Assembly (NCBI GenBank): GCA_964490895.1
Contig: CAZBEI010000057.1
Location: 1 to 18,143 of the forward strand
Direction: 5' to 3'
Source: JACRAO01 sp964490895
Lineage (GTDB): Bacteria > Bdellovibrionota > UBA1018
Length of the DNA: 18,143 nt
A program made the translations under genes and the position numbers. The notes beneath the pieces were generated by a model. The model saw only the letters and a list, made by a program, of their open reading frames with translations. It made no database searches and was not told where the DNA came from. Below are positions 7,000-13,764 of the stretch, one piece after another (the first letter of the stretch is position 1; the number at the start of each line of letters is the position of its first letter).

Positions 7000-7385
7000 A
7001 ACTCCCCCTCATTGACGTCAAAAAATGATCGCTGGCTCCCATCATTGAGACCCAAAGATCTGTTAACGAGCTAACTCAAACTACAAGTTATGCTTTTGAG
7101 ATCCCCCATTCACATTCTTCCATGACTTGGCTCGAGTTTACCTCCTAGCCAAACACCCAGATGCTACATTGTGTCACCTGCGCTTAGATAGCCAAATAAC
7201 AACCCGTTTCACCAAAGTCAAGCCACCTTTGACGTGGCATCACAAATAAATAAATCACGCTTTTGGAAATGACGCAATCTTTTTATTGGGCCGCATTAAT
7301 CAGTTCCATTCTCGAAAAGTCTTCGGATTTTCTTCAGTTTTTCTGTTCCGATTCCGATTCGTTTTCTAAGAAGGATTAGGTTTTT
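7000..7385. other. Divergent intergenic region, 386 bp
   Basis: No reading frame of gene-like quality is seen. It holds the ribosome binding site of the PhaR-type gene, the palindrome TTGACGTCAA at 7012-7021, a second TTTGACGTGG motif at about 7232 next to a small GCCAC/GTGGC inverted repeat, and the AAGGATTAGG ribosome binding site of the TPR gene. I could not find a convincing sigma70 promoter in either direction. Confidence 0.5.
7012..7021. promoter_or_regulatory. Perfect palindrome upstream of the PhaR-type gene
   Basis: TTGACGTCAA is a 10-bp perfect palindrome, 12 bases before the ATG of the regulator and next to its ribosome binding site. A dimeric regulator could bind here and repress its own synthesis. 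That is inference: the known PhaR sites that I recall are different GC-rich or TGC motifs. Confidence 0.3.
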
Positions 7386-9212
7386 ATGTATGAAAACCGT
7401 TTTTTTAGAATTTTTTTAATACCTATTTTATTCTGGGGCTGTGCGAGTGCTCCTTTGATTCGCGAACCCTCCTCTGCATTGACTCCAGAAGAAACTCAAG
7501 CCACTCCAGAAGAAAAATTAAATAAAGCTAAAAAAACAACCCTCATTGCTCAAAAAAACACAAAGGAACTTGCAGAATATCACTTTAGCATGGCTCAAGC
7601 CTATTCTAGCGAAGGCAATCCAGATCGCGCGATAGAAGAGTATAAACTCGCTTTAGTTTTTGATCCAAAATCCGCTCTTATTTATGCGCGGTTAGCATCA
7701 GAGTTCATTAAAAAGGGGCTGCTCAGTTTAGCCATGGATGCTTGCAAAGACGCATTGAATGTAGATCCAAAATATGCAGATGCAAGACTCATTTTAGCGG
7801 GTCTCTATTCTGCCACACAAGAGCCAAAACTTGCGATCGCAGAATATGACAAAATATTAAAAATAGTGCCCACTTCAGAAGAAGCACTCATCTACAAAGT
7901 CCAAGTTTTAAACGAAGGCAATAAATCCCAACAAGCGGTTCAAGCACTCCAGCAGTTTACCAAACAGTCCCCTGATTCTTTTCTGGCTTGGTATTATTTA
8001 GGCCGATCGGAACAAAAATTAGACCATTTTAAAGAGGCCACACAGGCTTATGAGAAAACACTCTCCCTAAAGTCTAATTTTTATCAAGCAAGTTTGGCCT
8101 TGGGTTACTTGTACGAAGAAAAGAAAATGACTGAAAAAGCACTTTTGCTCTACAAAGATGTGTTTTCTCAAACCCAAGACCTGACGGCAGCAAACCGGAT
8201 TGTAGCCCTCTATTTGAAGGCAGAAAAGTTCCAAGAAGCTCTCCCTTATTTAGAATCCATCCAAGCAAGCGATCCCCAAGACATGAACGCGCAAGTGAAG
8301 CTGGGTCTTATTCAGATGGAATTTAAAAACTATGAAAAGGCTATGCTTACATTTAAGAAAATTTTAGAAAAAAATCCAGAGTCAGATCGAATTCATTATT
8401 ACTTAGGAAGTCTTTACGAAGAACTAAAAAATATTCCTGAAGCGATTTCGGAACTCAATAAGATCAATCCGAATTCGAAACTTTATGCAGACGCTGTTCT
8501 CCATGTCGCTTATTTGCTGAAACAAAGAGACGGAATCAGTGTGGCCAAGAAATACATCCAAGAAATCCTCCCAAAATCCCCTAAAAATGTTGGGTTTTAT
8601 CTGTTTTTGGCCAACTTAGAGGAAGAATCAAAAAATATTCCGGGAGCCATCACCCTATTGGAAAAATCGCTCGTCTCTTTTCAAGAAGACGAAAAAATTA
8701 GATACTACTTGGGAAGTCTGTACGAAAAAAAAGGGCAAACAGACAAAGGCTTAGCACAAATGGAAAAAATATTAGAACTTAACCCCAACAATGTGGATGC
8801 TTTAAACTTTCTTGGGTACACCTGGGCCACAAAAGGCATTCGGCTAAACGACGCTGAAAAAATGCTTAAAAAAGCCCTGAGCCTCAAACCCAACAACGGC
8901 TATATTCAAGACAGCTGGGGCTGGTACTTGTTTATTCGTGGAAAAACAGAACAAGCCATTGCCGAATTAGAAAAAGCAGTCCATCTCAAACCAGACGAAC
9001 CCACTATTTTAGAACACTTGGGAGATGCCTACATCAAATACAACTTACGTGAAAAAGCCTTGGCTCGATACGAAGAAGCTGTAAAAATTGCTATGGATGA
9101 CGAGTTGAAAAAAAAGCTTTCGGATAAAATCGAAAATTTGAAAAACGAAAAGGCACTAGCAAAACCTTCAAATTCCACTTTGCCTGAGGAGCGAATCCCA
9201 GCCGGGGATTAA
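7386..9212 (+). CDS. TPR-repeat lipoprotein
   Basis: The N-terminus MYENRFFRIFLIPILFWGC is a lipoprotein signal with the lipid-accepting Cys at 19; the -3 residue Phe makes the lipobox slightly atypical. After a short linker, about residues 60-580 are nearly continuous tetratricopeptide repeats (roughly 14-15), recognisable by repeated W/YYLG...A...Y and P-N/K at helix ends, for example WYYLGRSEQKL and HYYLGSLYEELKN. The last repeats contain NFLGYTWATKGI, GYIQDSWGWYLF and ILEHLGDAY, the signature of a family of bacterial TPR proteins common in proteobacteria. TPRs are protein-binding scaffolds, so a periplasmic or outer-membrane assembly role is likely, but no partner is shown. The AAGGATTAGG site 5 bases before ATG fixes the start. 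It is monocistronic and converges on groEL. Confidence 0.85.
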   Translation: MYENRFFRIFLIPILFWGCASAPLIREPSSALTPEETQATPEEKLNKAKKTTLIAQKNTKELAEYHFSMAQAYSSEGNPDRAIEEYKLALVFDPKSALIYARLASEFIKKGLLSLAMDACKDALNVDPKYADARLILAGLYSATQEPKLAIAEYDKILKIVPTSEEALIYKVQVLNEGNKSQQAVQALQQFTKQSPDSFLAWYYLGRSEQKLDHFKEATQAYEKTLSLKSNFYQASLALGYLYEEKKMTEKALLLYKDVFSQTQDLTAANRIVALYLKAEKFQEALPYLESIQASDPQDMNAQVKLGLIQMEFKNYEKAMLTFKKILEKNPESDRIHYYLGSLYEELKNIPEAISELNKINPNSKLYADAVLHVAYLLKQRDGISVAKKYIQEILPKSPKNVGFYLFLANLEEESKNIPGAITLLEKSLVSFQEDEKIRYYLGSLYEKKGQTDKGLAQMEKILELNPNNVDALNFLGYTWATKGIRLNDAEKMLKKALSLKPNNGYIQDSWGWYLFIRGKTEQAIAELEKAVHLKPDEPTILEHLGDAYIKYNLREKALARYEEAVKIAMDDELKKKLSDKIENLKNEKALAKPSNSTLPEERIPAGD

Positions 9213-9223
9213 AACAAAAAAAA

Positions 9224-9260
9224 AGGCCTCAAGCCTCTCTATGGGAGAGACTTGAGGCCT
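9224..9260 (-). terminator. Intrinsic terminator of groESL, shared with the TPR gene
   Basis: A 17-bp stem with one mismatch and a GT pair closes on a 3-base loop (arms 9224-9240 and 9244-9260, core AGGCCTCAAG / CTTGAGGCCT). On the minus strand it is followed by nine T, an excellent intrinsic terminator for groEL. On the plus strand it lies 11 bases after the TPR stop codon but lacks a good T-run, so it is weaker that way. Confidence 0.88.
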
Positions 9261-9285
9261 CTTAAATCGGTTCTCAAAGATATTT

Positions 9286-10926
9286 TTACATATCTCCGTA
9301 GCCGCCCATGCCGCCTGGATTAGGCATTGACATTGGGCCATCTTTCTTTGGTTTCTCTGCGATGAGTGTCTCTGTCGTAAGCATGAGGCTTGCAACACTG
9401 GCAGCGTTTTGGAGCGCGCAGCGAGCCACTTTAGCGGGGTCAATAACTCCTGCCGCTAAAAGGTCCTCATATTTTTCGGTCAGGGCATTAAAGCCCCAAG
9501 CAGTACTTGGATTGCTCAGCACTTTATCCACCACAATGGAACCCTCAAAACCTGCATTAGCCACGATTTGACGAATGGGCTCTTCGAGGGAGCGTTTTAT
9601 GATGTTTACGCCAGCCATTTGCTCAGGAGAGAGTCCTGTCAATTTGTCTAAGCACTTTGCTGCACGTAAAAGGGCTGTTCCTCCACCAGGAACAATACCT
9701 TCTTCGACAGCAGCGCGAGTGGCGTTCAAAGCATCTTCGACGCGGGCTTTCTTTTCTTTCATTTCGACTTCTGTGGCAGCTCCGACGTTGATCACAGCTA
9801 CTCCACCTACGAGTTTTGCAAGTCTTTCTTGGAGTTTTTCTCTGTCGTAGTCAGAAGTGGTTTCTTCAACTTGTTTCCGGAGAGTTTTCACTCTGCCTTC
9901 CACATCGGTTTTTTTGCCAGCGCCATCGACAATGGTTGAGTTGTCTTTGTCGATTGTGACTTTTTTAGCAGTACCCAAATCTTCGAGCCTGGTGGCTTCG
10001 AGTTTGTGTCCTAAGTCCTCGGAGATCACTCGTCCACCGGTCAAAGTGGCAATGTCTTGCATCATTTCTTTTCTGCGATCGCCAAAGCCTGGAGCCTTGA
10101 CAGCACAAACTTGAATGGTGCCACGAAGTTTATTGACCACAAGTGTGGCCAAAGCTTCGCCTTCGACTTCTTCTGCGATAATCAAAAGAGGTTTGGACTT
10201 CTGAACTACTTTTTCAAGCAAGGGCAGTAAATCCTTCATAGAGCTGATTTTCTTTTCATAAAGAAGAATGTAAGGACTCTCGAGAGAGGCTTCCATCTTC
10301 TCTGCATTGGTCACAAAATAGGGAGAGAGATAGCCACGATCAAATTGCATCCCTTCCACCACTTCGAGAGCAGTCTCAGCTGTTTTTGATTCTTCGACAG
10401 TGATCACGCCTTCTTTGCCTACTTTTTCCATCGCTTCGGCAATAAGCTTTCCAATTTCTTGATCACAATTGGCAGAAATAGCTCCAACTTGAGCGACTTC
10501 AATTTGATCTTTGATGGGCTTAGCCACTCTTTTTAGATCCTCGACCACCGCTTTCACGGCCTTATCAATCCCTCTTTTAATTTCCATTGGATTGTGACCC
10601 GCTGCTACGATTTTTGCGCCTTCTCGATAAATCGCTTGAGCAAGGACTGTGGCGGTGGTGGTACCATCGCCAGCATCATCACTGGTCTTAGAAGCAACTT
10701 CTTTGACCATCTGAGCGCCCATGTTTTCAAATTTATCGGAGAGTTCAATTTCTTTTGCAACAGTGACACCATCTTTGGTGATATTAGGAGCTCCAAAGGA
10801 CTTTTCAATCACGACATTTCTGCCCTTCGGACCTAAGGTGACTTTTACAGCATTTGCAAGAACGTTGACGCCATTGAGAATGGCCGATCTTGCTTCTTCG
10901 GAAAAACGAAGTTCTTTTGCGGACAT
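9286..10926 (-). CDS. groEL: Chaperonin GroEL (Hsp60)
   Basis: This is the 60-kDa chaperonin that folds proteins inside a double heptameric ring with GroES and ATP in the cytoplasm. It is full length (546 residues) and starts MSAKELRFSEEARSAILNGV. Visible landmarks are the P-loop-like VTLGPKGRNVV, DGVTVAKEI (Asp52 region), the ATP-site GDGTTTATVLAQAI, KAPGFGDRRKEMM in the apical domain, and the second equatorial segment EDALNATRAAVEEGIVPGGG, which carries the catalytic Asp398 equivalent. The C-terminal tail is a reduced GGM type (NPGGMGGYGDM) compared with the longer repeats of E. coli. The AAGGAGG site 8 bases before ATG supports the start. It follows groES by 25 bases and ends in a strong terminator, so the pair is a heat-shock operon. 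Confidence 0.98.
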   Translation of the reverse strand: MSAKELRFSEEARSAILNGVNVLANAVKVTLGPKGRNVVIEKSFGAPNITKDGVTVAKEIELSDKFENMGAQMVKEVASKTSDDAGDGTTTATVLAQAIYREGAKIVAAGHNPMEIKRGIDKAVKAVVEDLKRVAKPIKDQIEVAQVGAISANCDQEIGKLIAEAMEKVGKEGVITVEESKTAETALEVVEGMQFDRGYLSPYFVTNAEKMEASLESPYILLYEKKISSMKDLLPLLEKVVQKSKPLLIIAEEVEGEALATLVVNKLRGTIQVCAVKAPGFGDRRKEMMQDIATLTGGRVISEDLGHKLEATRLEDLGTAKKVTIDKDNSTIVDGAGKKTDVEGRVKTLRKQVEETTSDYDREKLQERLAKLVGGVAVINVGAATEVEMKEKKARVEDALNATRAAVEEGIVPGGGTALLRAAKCLDKLTGLSPEQMAGVNIIKRSLEEPIRQIVANAGFEGSIVVDKVLSNPSTAWGFNALTEKYEDLLAAGVIDPAKVARCALQNAASVASLMLTTETLIAEKPKKDGPMSMPNPGGMGGYGDM

Positions 10927-10951
10927 TTTTTAATCCTCCTTCAAGAATTAC

Positions 10952-11239
10952 TTATTGTAATACGCCAAGGATATCTTCCTCACGCATCATGAGAAACTCC
11001 TCGCCATCAATTTTAATTTCAGTGCCTGAGTACTTACCGAACAAAATTCGGTCGCCTTTTTTGACATCGAGAGCACGAACTTTGCCTTCGTCATCAACTC
11101 GGCCTTGCCCAACGGCAATGATCTCACCCTGAATGGGTTTTTCTTTTGCGGTATCAGGAATATAGATCCCGCCTTTAGAGCGCTCTTCTTCGTCAAAGCG
11201 CTTCACCAATACACGATCGTGTAGCGGTCTTACTTGCAT
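10952..11239 (-). CDS. groS: Co-chaperonin GroES (Hsp10)
   Basis: GroES caps the GroEL ring as a heptamer. The family motifs are complete: VRPLHDRVLVKR at the N-terminus, the mobile loop around EEERSKGGIYIPDTAKEKP, GEIIAVGQGR, VKKGDRILFGKYSG, and the C-terminal EFLMMREEDILGVL. I chose the ATG at 11239 (MQVRPLHD, 95 residues, the usual length) because GGAGG lies 8 bases before it. The frame extends to an ATG at 11254, but that codon runs into the ribosome binding site itself. The gene leads groEL by 25 bases and is preceded by an RpoH-type promoter. Confidence 0.97.
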   Translation of the reverse strand: MQVRPLHDRVLVKRFDEEERSKGGIYIPDTAKEKPIQGEIIAVGQGRVDDEGKVRALDVKKGDRILFGKYSGTEIKIDGEEFLMMREEDILGVLQ

Positions 11240-11315
11240 ATCTGTAGCCTCCATTTCATGTTAATGAATGATTTTCCTTGCTCCGATTTTCTTTTTCCTT
11301 AAATCACAGATGCAA
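11234..11315 (-). promoter_or_regulatory. Possible leader hairpin over the groES start codon
   Basis: In the groES leader, TTGCATCTGT (11315-11306) can pair with ACAGAT-AT-GCAA (11245-11234), which contains the ATG: 6 + 4 base pairs with a 2-base bulge and a loop of about 60 bases. Such pairing could restrict translation at low temperature like an RNA thermometer. It is a by-eye prediction only. Confidence 0.25.
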
Positions 11316-11384
11316 AAAGCAAATCTAGAACTTAGGGAAAAAGACTCCGAAACAATCCGGTTCACACATTTTTGTTTCATTACG

Positions 11385-11414
11385 TATATTGGGCATCTCC
11401 ATAGAAATGTCAAG
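11385..11414 (-). promoter_or_regulatory. RpoH (sigma32)-type heat-shock promoter of groES-groEL
   Basis: On the minus strand, CTTGACA (11414-11408), a 14-base spacer, then CCCAATATA (11393-11385). Against the E. coli sigma32 consensus (CTTGAAA, 13-17 bases, CCCCATNTA) these are 6 of 7 and 8 of 9 matches. It lies about 145 bases before the groES ATG. No CIRCE (HrcA) inverted repeat is seen between the genes, consistent with RpoH control. Confidence 0.7.
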
Positions 11415-11426
11415 CATCGGAATATG

Positions 11427-11455
11427 TTGACTAAAAAGATATACTAATATATAAC
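11427..11455 (+). promoter_or_regulatory. Sigma70 promoter for the small periplasmic protein
   Basis: TTGACT (11427-11432), a 17-base spacer, TATAAC (11450-11455): 5 of 6 at both hexamers with ideal spacing. The start would be near 11462, leaving a leader of about 34 bases before ATG 11496. It is back to back with the groESL promoter. Confidence 0.68.
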
Positions 11456-11495
11456 CCCCTAGGGTCGCCTCTTGGCCCATAGGGAGTAAATTTAA

Positions 11496-11894
11496 ATGGT
11501 TTATAAAAGTTTTGTGTTTAATTTCGCATTGGCATCTCTGGCTGTGAGCCCATGCTATGCGCAAAAAATGAAAGCTCCAGAAGTTTATGCAGCCGTTGTT
11601 TCGGACGAAAGCACCCTGCCGACAAAAGTAAAAAAACTGACACCAAAATTTGACCCTGTGGCCCCCGACCAAAAAGAATCCATTATCCAGCGGCTCAAAC
11701 TGATCGAAACTCTTATTAGAAATCATGGACAAGCCTATGACTACAGAGTCCTTACTAACGCACAACTTCAAAAAATTTTAGACGAACTCAAACCCGTCCT
11801 CGCGCCAAAAGTAGAGGAAGAAAAAACAATTCCTGAAAGAGAAAGTACGCAGATCGAAGAAGCGCCCCTGCCTCAACCCTTGGGTCAAGAATAG
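11496..11894 (+). CDS. Small periplasmic protein of unknown function
   Basis: MVYKSFVFNFALASLAVSPC then YA form a Sec signal peptide, cut before QKMKAPE (motif CYA-Q). The mature protein of about 109 residues is charged. A helical middle (QKESIIQRLKLIETLIRNHG, then a segment ending LQKILDELKPVL) is followed by a Pro/Glu-rich, probably disordered C-terminus. There is no Cys in the mature part. A GGGAG site precedes the ATG, and a good sigma70 promoter lies about 40 bases upstream. It is a single-gene unit divergent from groESL, with a possible terminator just after it. I do not recognise a family. Confidence 0.65.
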   Translation: MVYKSFVFNFALASLAVSPCYAQKMKAPEVYAAVVSDESTLPTKVKKLTPKFDPVAPDQKESIIQRLKLIETLIRNHGQAYDYRVLTNAQLQKILDELKPVLAPKVEEEKTIPERESTQIEEAPLPQPLGQE

Positions 11895-11911
11895 GTGTAT
11901 ATTATCTTTCC

Positions 11912-11947
11912 TGTGCTTCTAGCGTGGCTCTAAAGGCACATTTTTTT
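11912..11947 (+). terminator. Probable terminator of the small periplasmic protein gene
   Basis: TGTGCTT / AAGGCACA form a 7-bp stem (one GT pair) with a 14-base loop, followed by seven T. It lies 17 bases after the stop codon. Confidence 0.45.
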
Positions 11948-11975
11948 GTTGGAGACAATATTTTATGAATTCGCT

Positions 11976-12878
11976 TTATAATATCTGCTTAGTTGGATTA
12001 ACGTTTGGTTTGTCTGAGTTTTTTCCTCCAGTTACTTCCGGCGCAGGAAGTGATTTCTCGCTTGAGGCTGGGGAATCTTTGTGAGCCAAAGGATTTGTAG
12101 CTATGGAGGTTTTTTGCTGCGGTGTCTTTCTAGTTTCAGCAAAACTTTCTTTTGATTTTTTCTCCATTTCTTTGGCTACTTTTTTTGCCTCAAGTAAACT
12201 TGCTTTTATTTTCTTGTTTTCCTTTCTGGCCCATTTCCTCTCTGGGTCTGTTTTATCTAAAGTAATTTCTGTCATGTATTCTAGAATCTCAGCATAGCTC
12301 ATGTTCGGGTTAACGTGAGCTCGGAGTTCCTGCACTCGGTTTAGTTTTTCTAGTAATGCGTTTGACACAATGATTTTTAGCTCTGTCTTATTTCCTGCCA
12401 GGGCTCTTTCTTTTTCTCTAAGATCGGGCGAGAGCTCAGGGTCAAGTTGGGCCAGCAGGACTTGACACTCTCTTGTGGATTTGTTTTCGATCTGATCTAT
12501 AAACATTGTTTTTTCTAGTGTGCTTAGTTTTTTTTTGCTTTTGGATTCTTTTTTTCTCATAAATCCATTGAGGGAGGTTAAGTTTGTCAGATTGAGTGTG
12601 CCTTGCTCTAAAGAAGTCTCTACTTTTTTAGATTCTTCGGTGGGTAGGCTCTTTAGCAAACGCGCCGCTTCGATCCTCCGATAAGCACTGCTTTCGTCGT
12701 AGCCCAGTTCTTTTGTCACAAAGGCAAAAAGGCTACTGTACTCATAGAGAGAATAAAGCCTTCGAGATTCTACTTCTTGGATCATGTGCAAGATCTCAGT
12801 GAGAGATTTTCTCTCTTCTAAGACTTTGTGTTTTAATTTTGAGACTAACTCTGCGTTAGAAAGACTTTTGTAGTTCAT
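11976..12878 (-). CDS. HNH-endonuclease-family N-terminal protein lacking the HNH domain
   Basis: Residues 1-110 (MNYKSLSNAELVSKLKHKVL, EILHMIQEVESRRLYSLYEY, SSLFAFVTKELGYDESSAYR, RIEAARLLKSLP, EQGTLNLTNLTSLNGFMRKK) resemble the N-terminal part of a family annotated as HNH endonucleases that is abundant in Bdellovibrio-like genomes as I recall; it looks like a DNA-binding helical module. In intact members an HNH nuclease domain with Cys and His residues follows. Here residues from about 210 to the end are a Lys/Glu-rich helix and then a Ser/Pro/Lys-rich tail. There is no Cys at all and no HNH motif, and no HNH remnant follows the stop codon in another frame. It may therefore bind DNA without cutting, or be a decayed member. 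An AGAGG site supports the start. Confidence 0.68.
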   Translation of the reverse strand: MNYKSLSNAELVSKLKHKVLEERKSLTEILHMIQEVESRRLYSLYEYSSLFAFVTKELGYDESSAYRRIEAARLLKSLPTEESKKVETSLEQGTLNLTNLTSLNGFMRKKESKSKKKLSTLEKTMFIDQIENKSTRECQVLLAQLDPELSPDLREKERALAGNKTELKIIVSNALLEKLNRVQELRAHVNPNMSYAEILEYMTEITLDKTDPERKWARKENKKIKASLLEAKKVAKEMEKKSKESFAETRKTPQQKTSIATNPLAHKDSPASSEKSLPAPEVTGGKNSDKPNVNPTKQIL

Positions 12879-13059
12879 AAGAATCCTCTTTTCTTGAAAG
12901 GATCTGTACCATGAAAATCAGAGTCCCATTAAACGCACAAGGATCGGATATGGGAGCATAAAAAATCTCAGATCTTCCAAAAGAGACAAAACACGAGAGT
13001 CACACAAACACAGGCACAAAGAGGTAATAACAAGGGCATTTTAGAGAGGGTCGTAAAAA

Positions 13060-13089
13060 ATAAAACAAATCTTCTTAAAATCATGTCAA
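13060..13089 (-). promoter_or_regulatory. Possible promoter for the HNH-family-like gene
   Basis: On the minus strand, a perfect TTGACA (13089-13084), an 18-base spacer, TTTTAT (13065-13060; 4 of 6). It would give a leader of about 175 bases. Confidence 0.32.
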
Positions 13090-13151
13090 CATAAAAGTGA
13101 TTTACTTGGCAAAAAAACGCTGTACTTTTTTCAATAAGCACATTGTTTTTA

Positions 13152-13181
13152 TTGACAAGACTCTTAAGCTACTTGTACAAA
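13152..13181 (+). promoter_or_regulatory. Possible sigma70 promoter for the Cys-rich lipoprotein
   Basis: A perfect TTGACA (13152-13157), an 18-base spacer, TACAAA (13176-13181; 4 of 6). The start would be near 13188, only about 16 bases before the ATG, which leaves room for the GGGGAC ribosome binding site. Confidence 0.42.
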
Positions 13182-13203
13182 TATTTCTCATTGGGGACTT
13201 TGG

Positions 13204-13680
13204 ATGATTAAATTATTCTTCTTTCTATTTCCTTTCCTATTTTTTTATGGCTGTGGTCAGTCAAGTTCACATAACGAAAATAATCAAACCCTTGGCCCCA
13301 GTTCACTTGGATATGATTTCAAAATTGATCATCAATGCTCGGGCTCTTGCAAACCAGGTGACAATGAACATTGTGAAACAAAACAAAATTTCACTGATGT
13401 AAGTAGTTATTGTGATGGATTACGGAATGCCAACTTGAATAGTGGCTGTGCTCGTAAAGAAAGAAAAGCCCAATATATTAAAGATTGTAGCCAAAAATTT
13501 GAAGATATCAATATTGGTGGATGGTCTGTCTCGGAGTCAAATTGTTACACAGAATCAGTTTTTAAAAATTTTGACACGCAAGCACGGTACTGCTCAGATC
13601 TAATGAATGAAAGTCTTCATAAAGGCTGTGGTCTACAATTCAGACAAGAAAAAGCTGATAAGTTTGAGTGTTCTCATTGA
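13204..13680 (+). CDS. Cys-rich lipoprotein with internal duplication
   Basis: MIKLFFFLFPFLFFYGC is a lipoprotein signal peptide with lipid Cys at 17. The mature part has ten more Cys. Two halves are duplicated: residues 57-95 have Cys at 57, 70, 82, 95 and residues 114-156 have Cys at 114, 130, 142, 156. Shared positions are YC.xL.N..L..GC, then R...K.....C (YCDGLRNANLNSGC against YCSDLMNESLHKGC). Each copy could be a small disulphide-stabilised helical module facing the periplasm or outer surface. A short Cys pair, CSGSC (45-49), precedes them. I do not recognise a family. The ribosome binding site is a modest GGGGAC before ATG. The next gene follows by 84 bases on the same strand and is also a lipoprotein. 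Confidence 0.65.
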   Translation: MIKLFFFLFPFLFFYGCGQSSSHNENNQTLGPSSLGYDFKIDHQCSGSCKPGDNEHCETKQNFTDVSSYCDGLRNANLNSGCARKERKAQYIKDCSQKFEDINIGGWSVSESNCYTESVFKNFDTQARYCSDLMNESLHKGCGLQFRQEKADKFECSH

Positions 13681-13764
13681 CACCTGATCCTTCTTTTACC
13701 TCCGTTCTATTCTCGCAACAGTACCCTTCCGTAACCACGCCCCCCGTGCTAAACATTAGCCGTC

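Larger units (their letters stand above)
12879..13203. other. Divergent intergenic region, 325 bp
   Basis: No gene is seen. It holds one promoter candidate in each direction (13060-13089 minus, 13152-13181 plus) and the two ribosome binding sites. The stretch 12900-13050 is purine-rich on the plus strand and has no strong hairpin. Confidence 0.5.

Noticed and set aside
11240..11254. An upstream ATG that would give GroES five more residues.
   Set aside because: That ATG overlaps the GGAGG site serving the ATG at 11239, and the family begins at the later Met.
11240..11495. A CIRCE (HrcA) inverted repeat upstream of groES.
   Set aside because: No TTAGCACTC / GAGTGCTAA pair is present on either strand.
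11325..11771. A minus-strand frame opposite the groES promoter and the small periplasmic protein.
   Set aside because: It is a shadow of the plus-strand gene and runs across both promoters; it has no family features.
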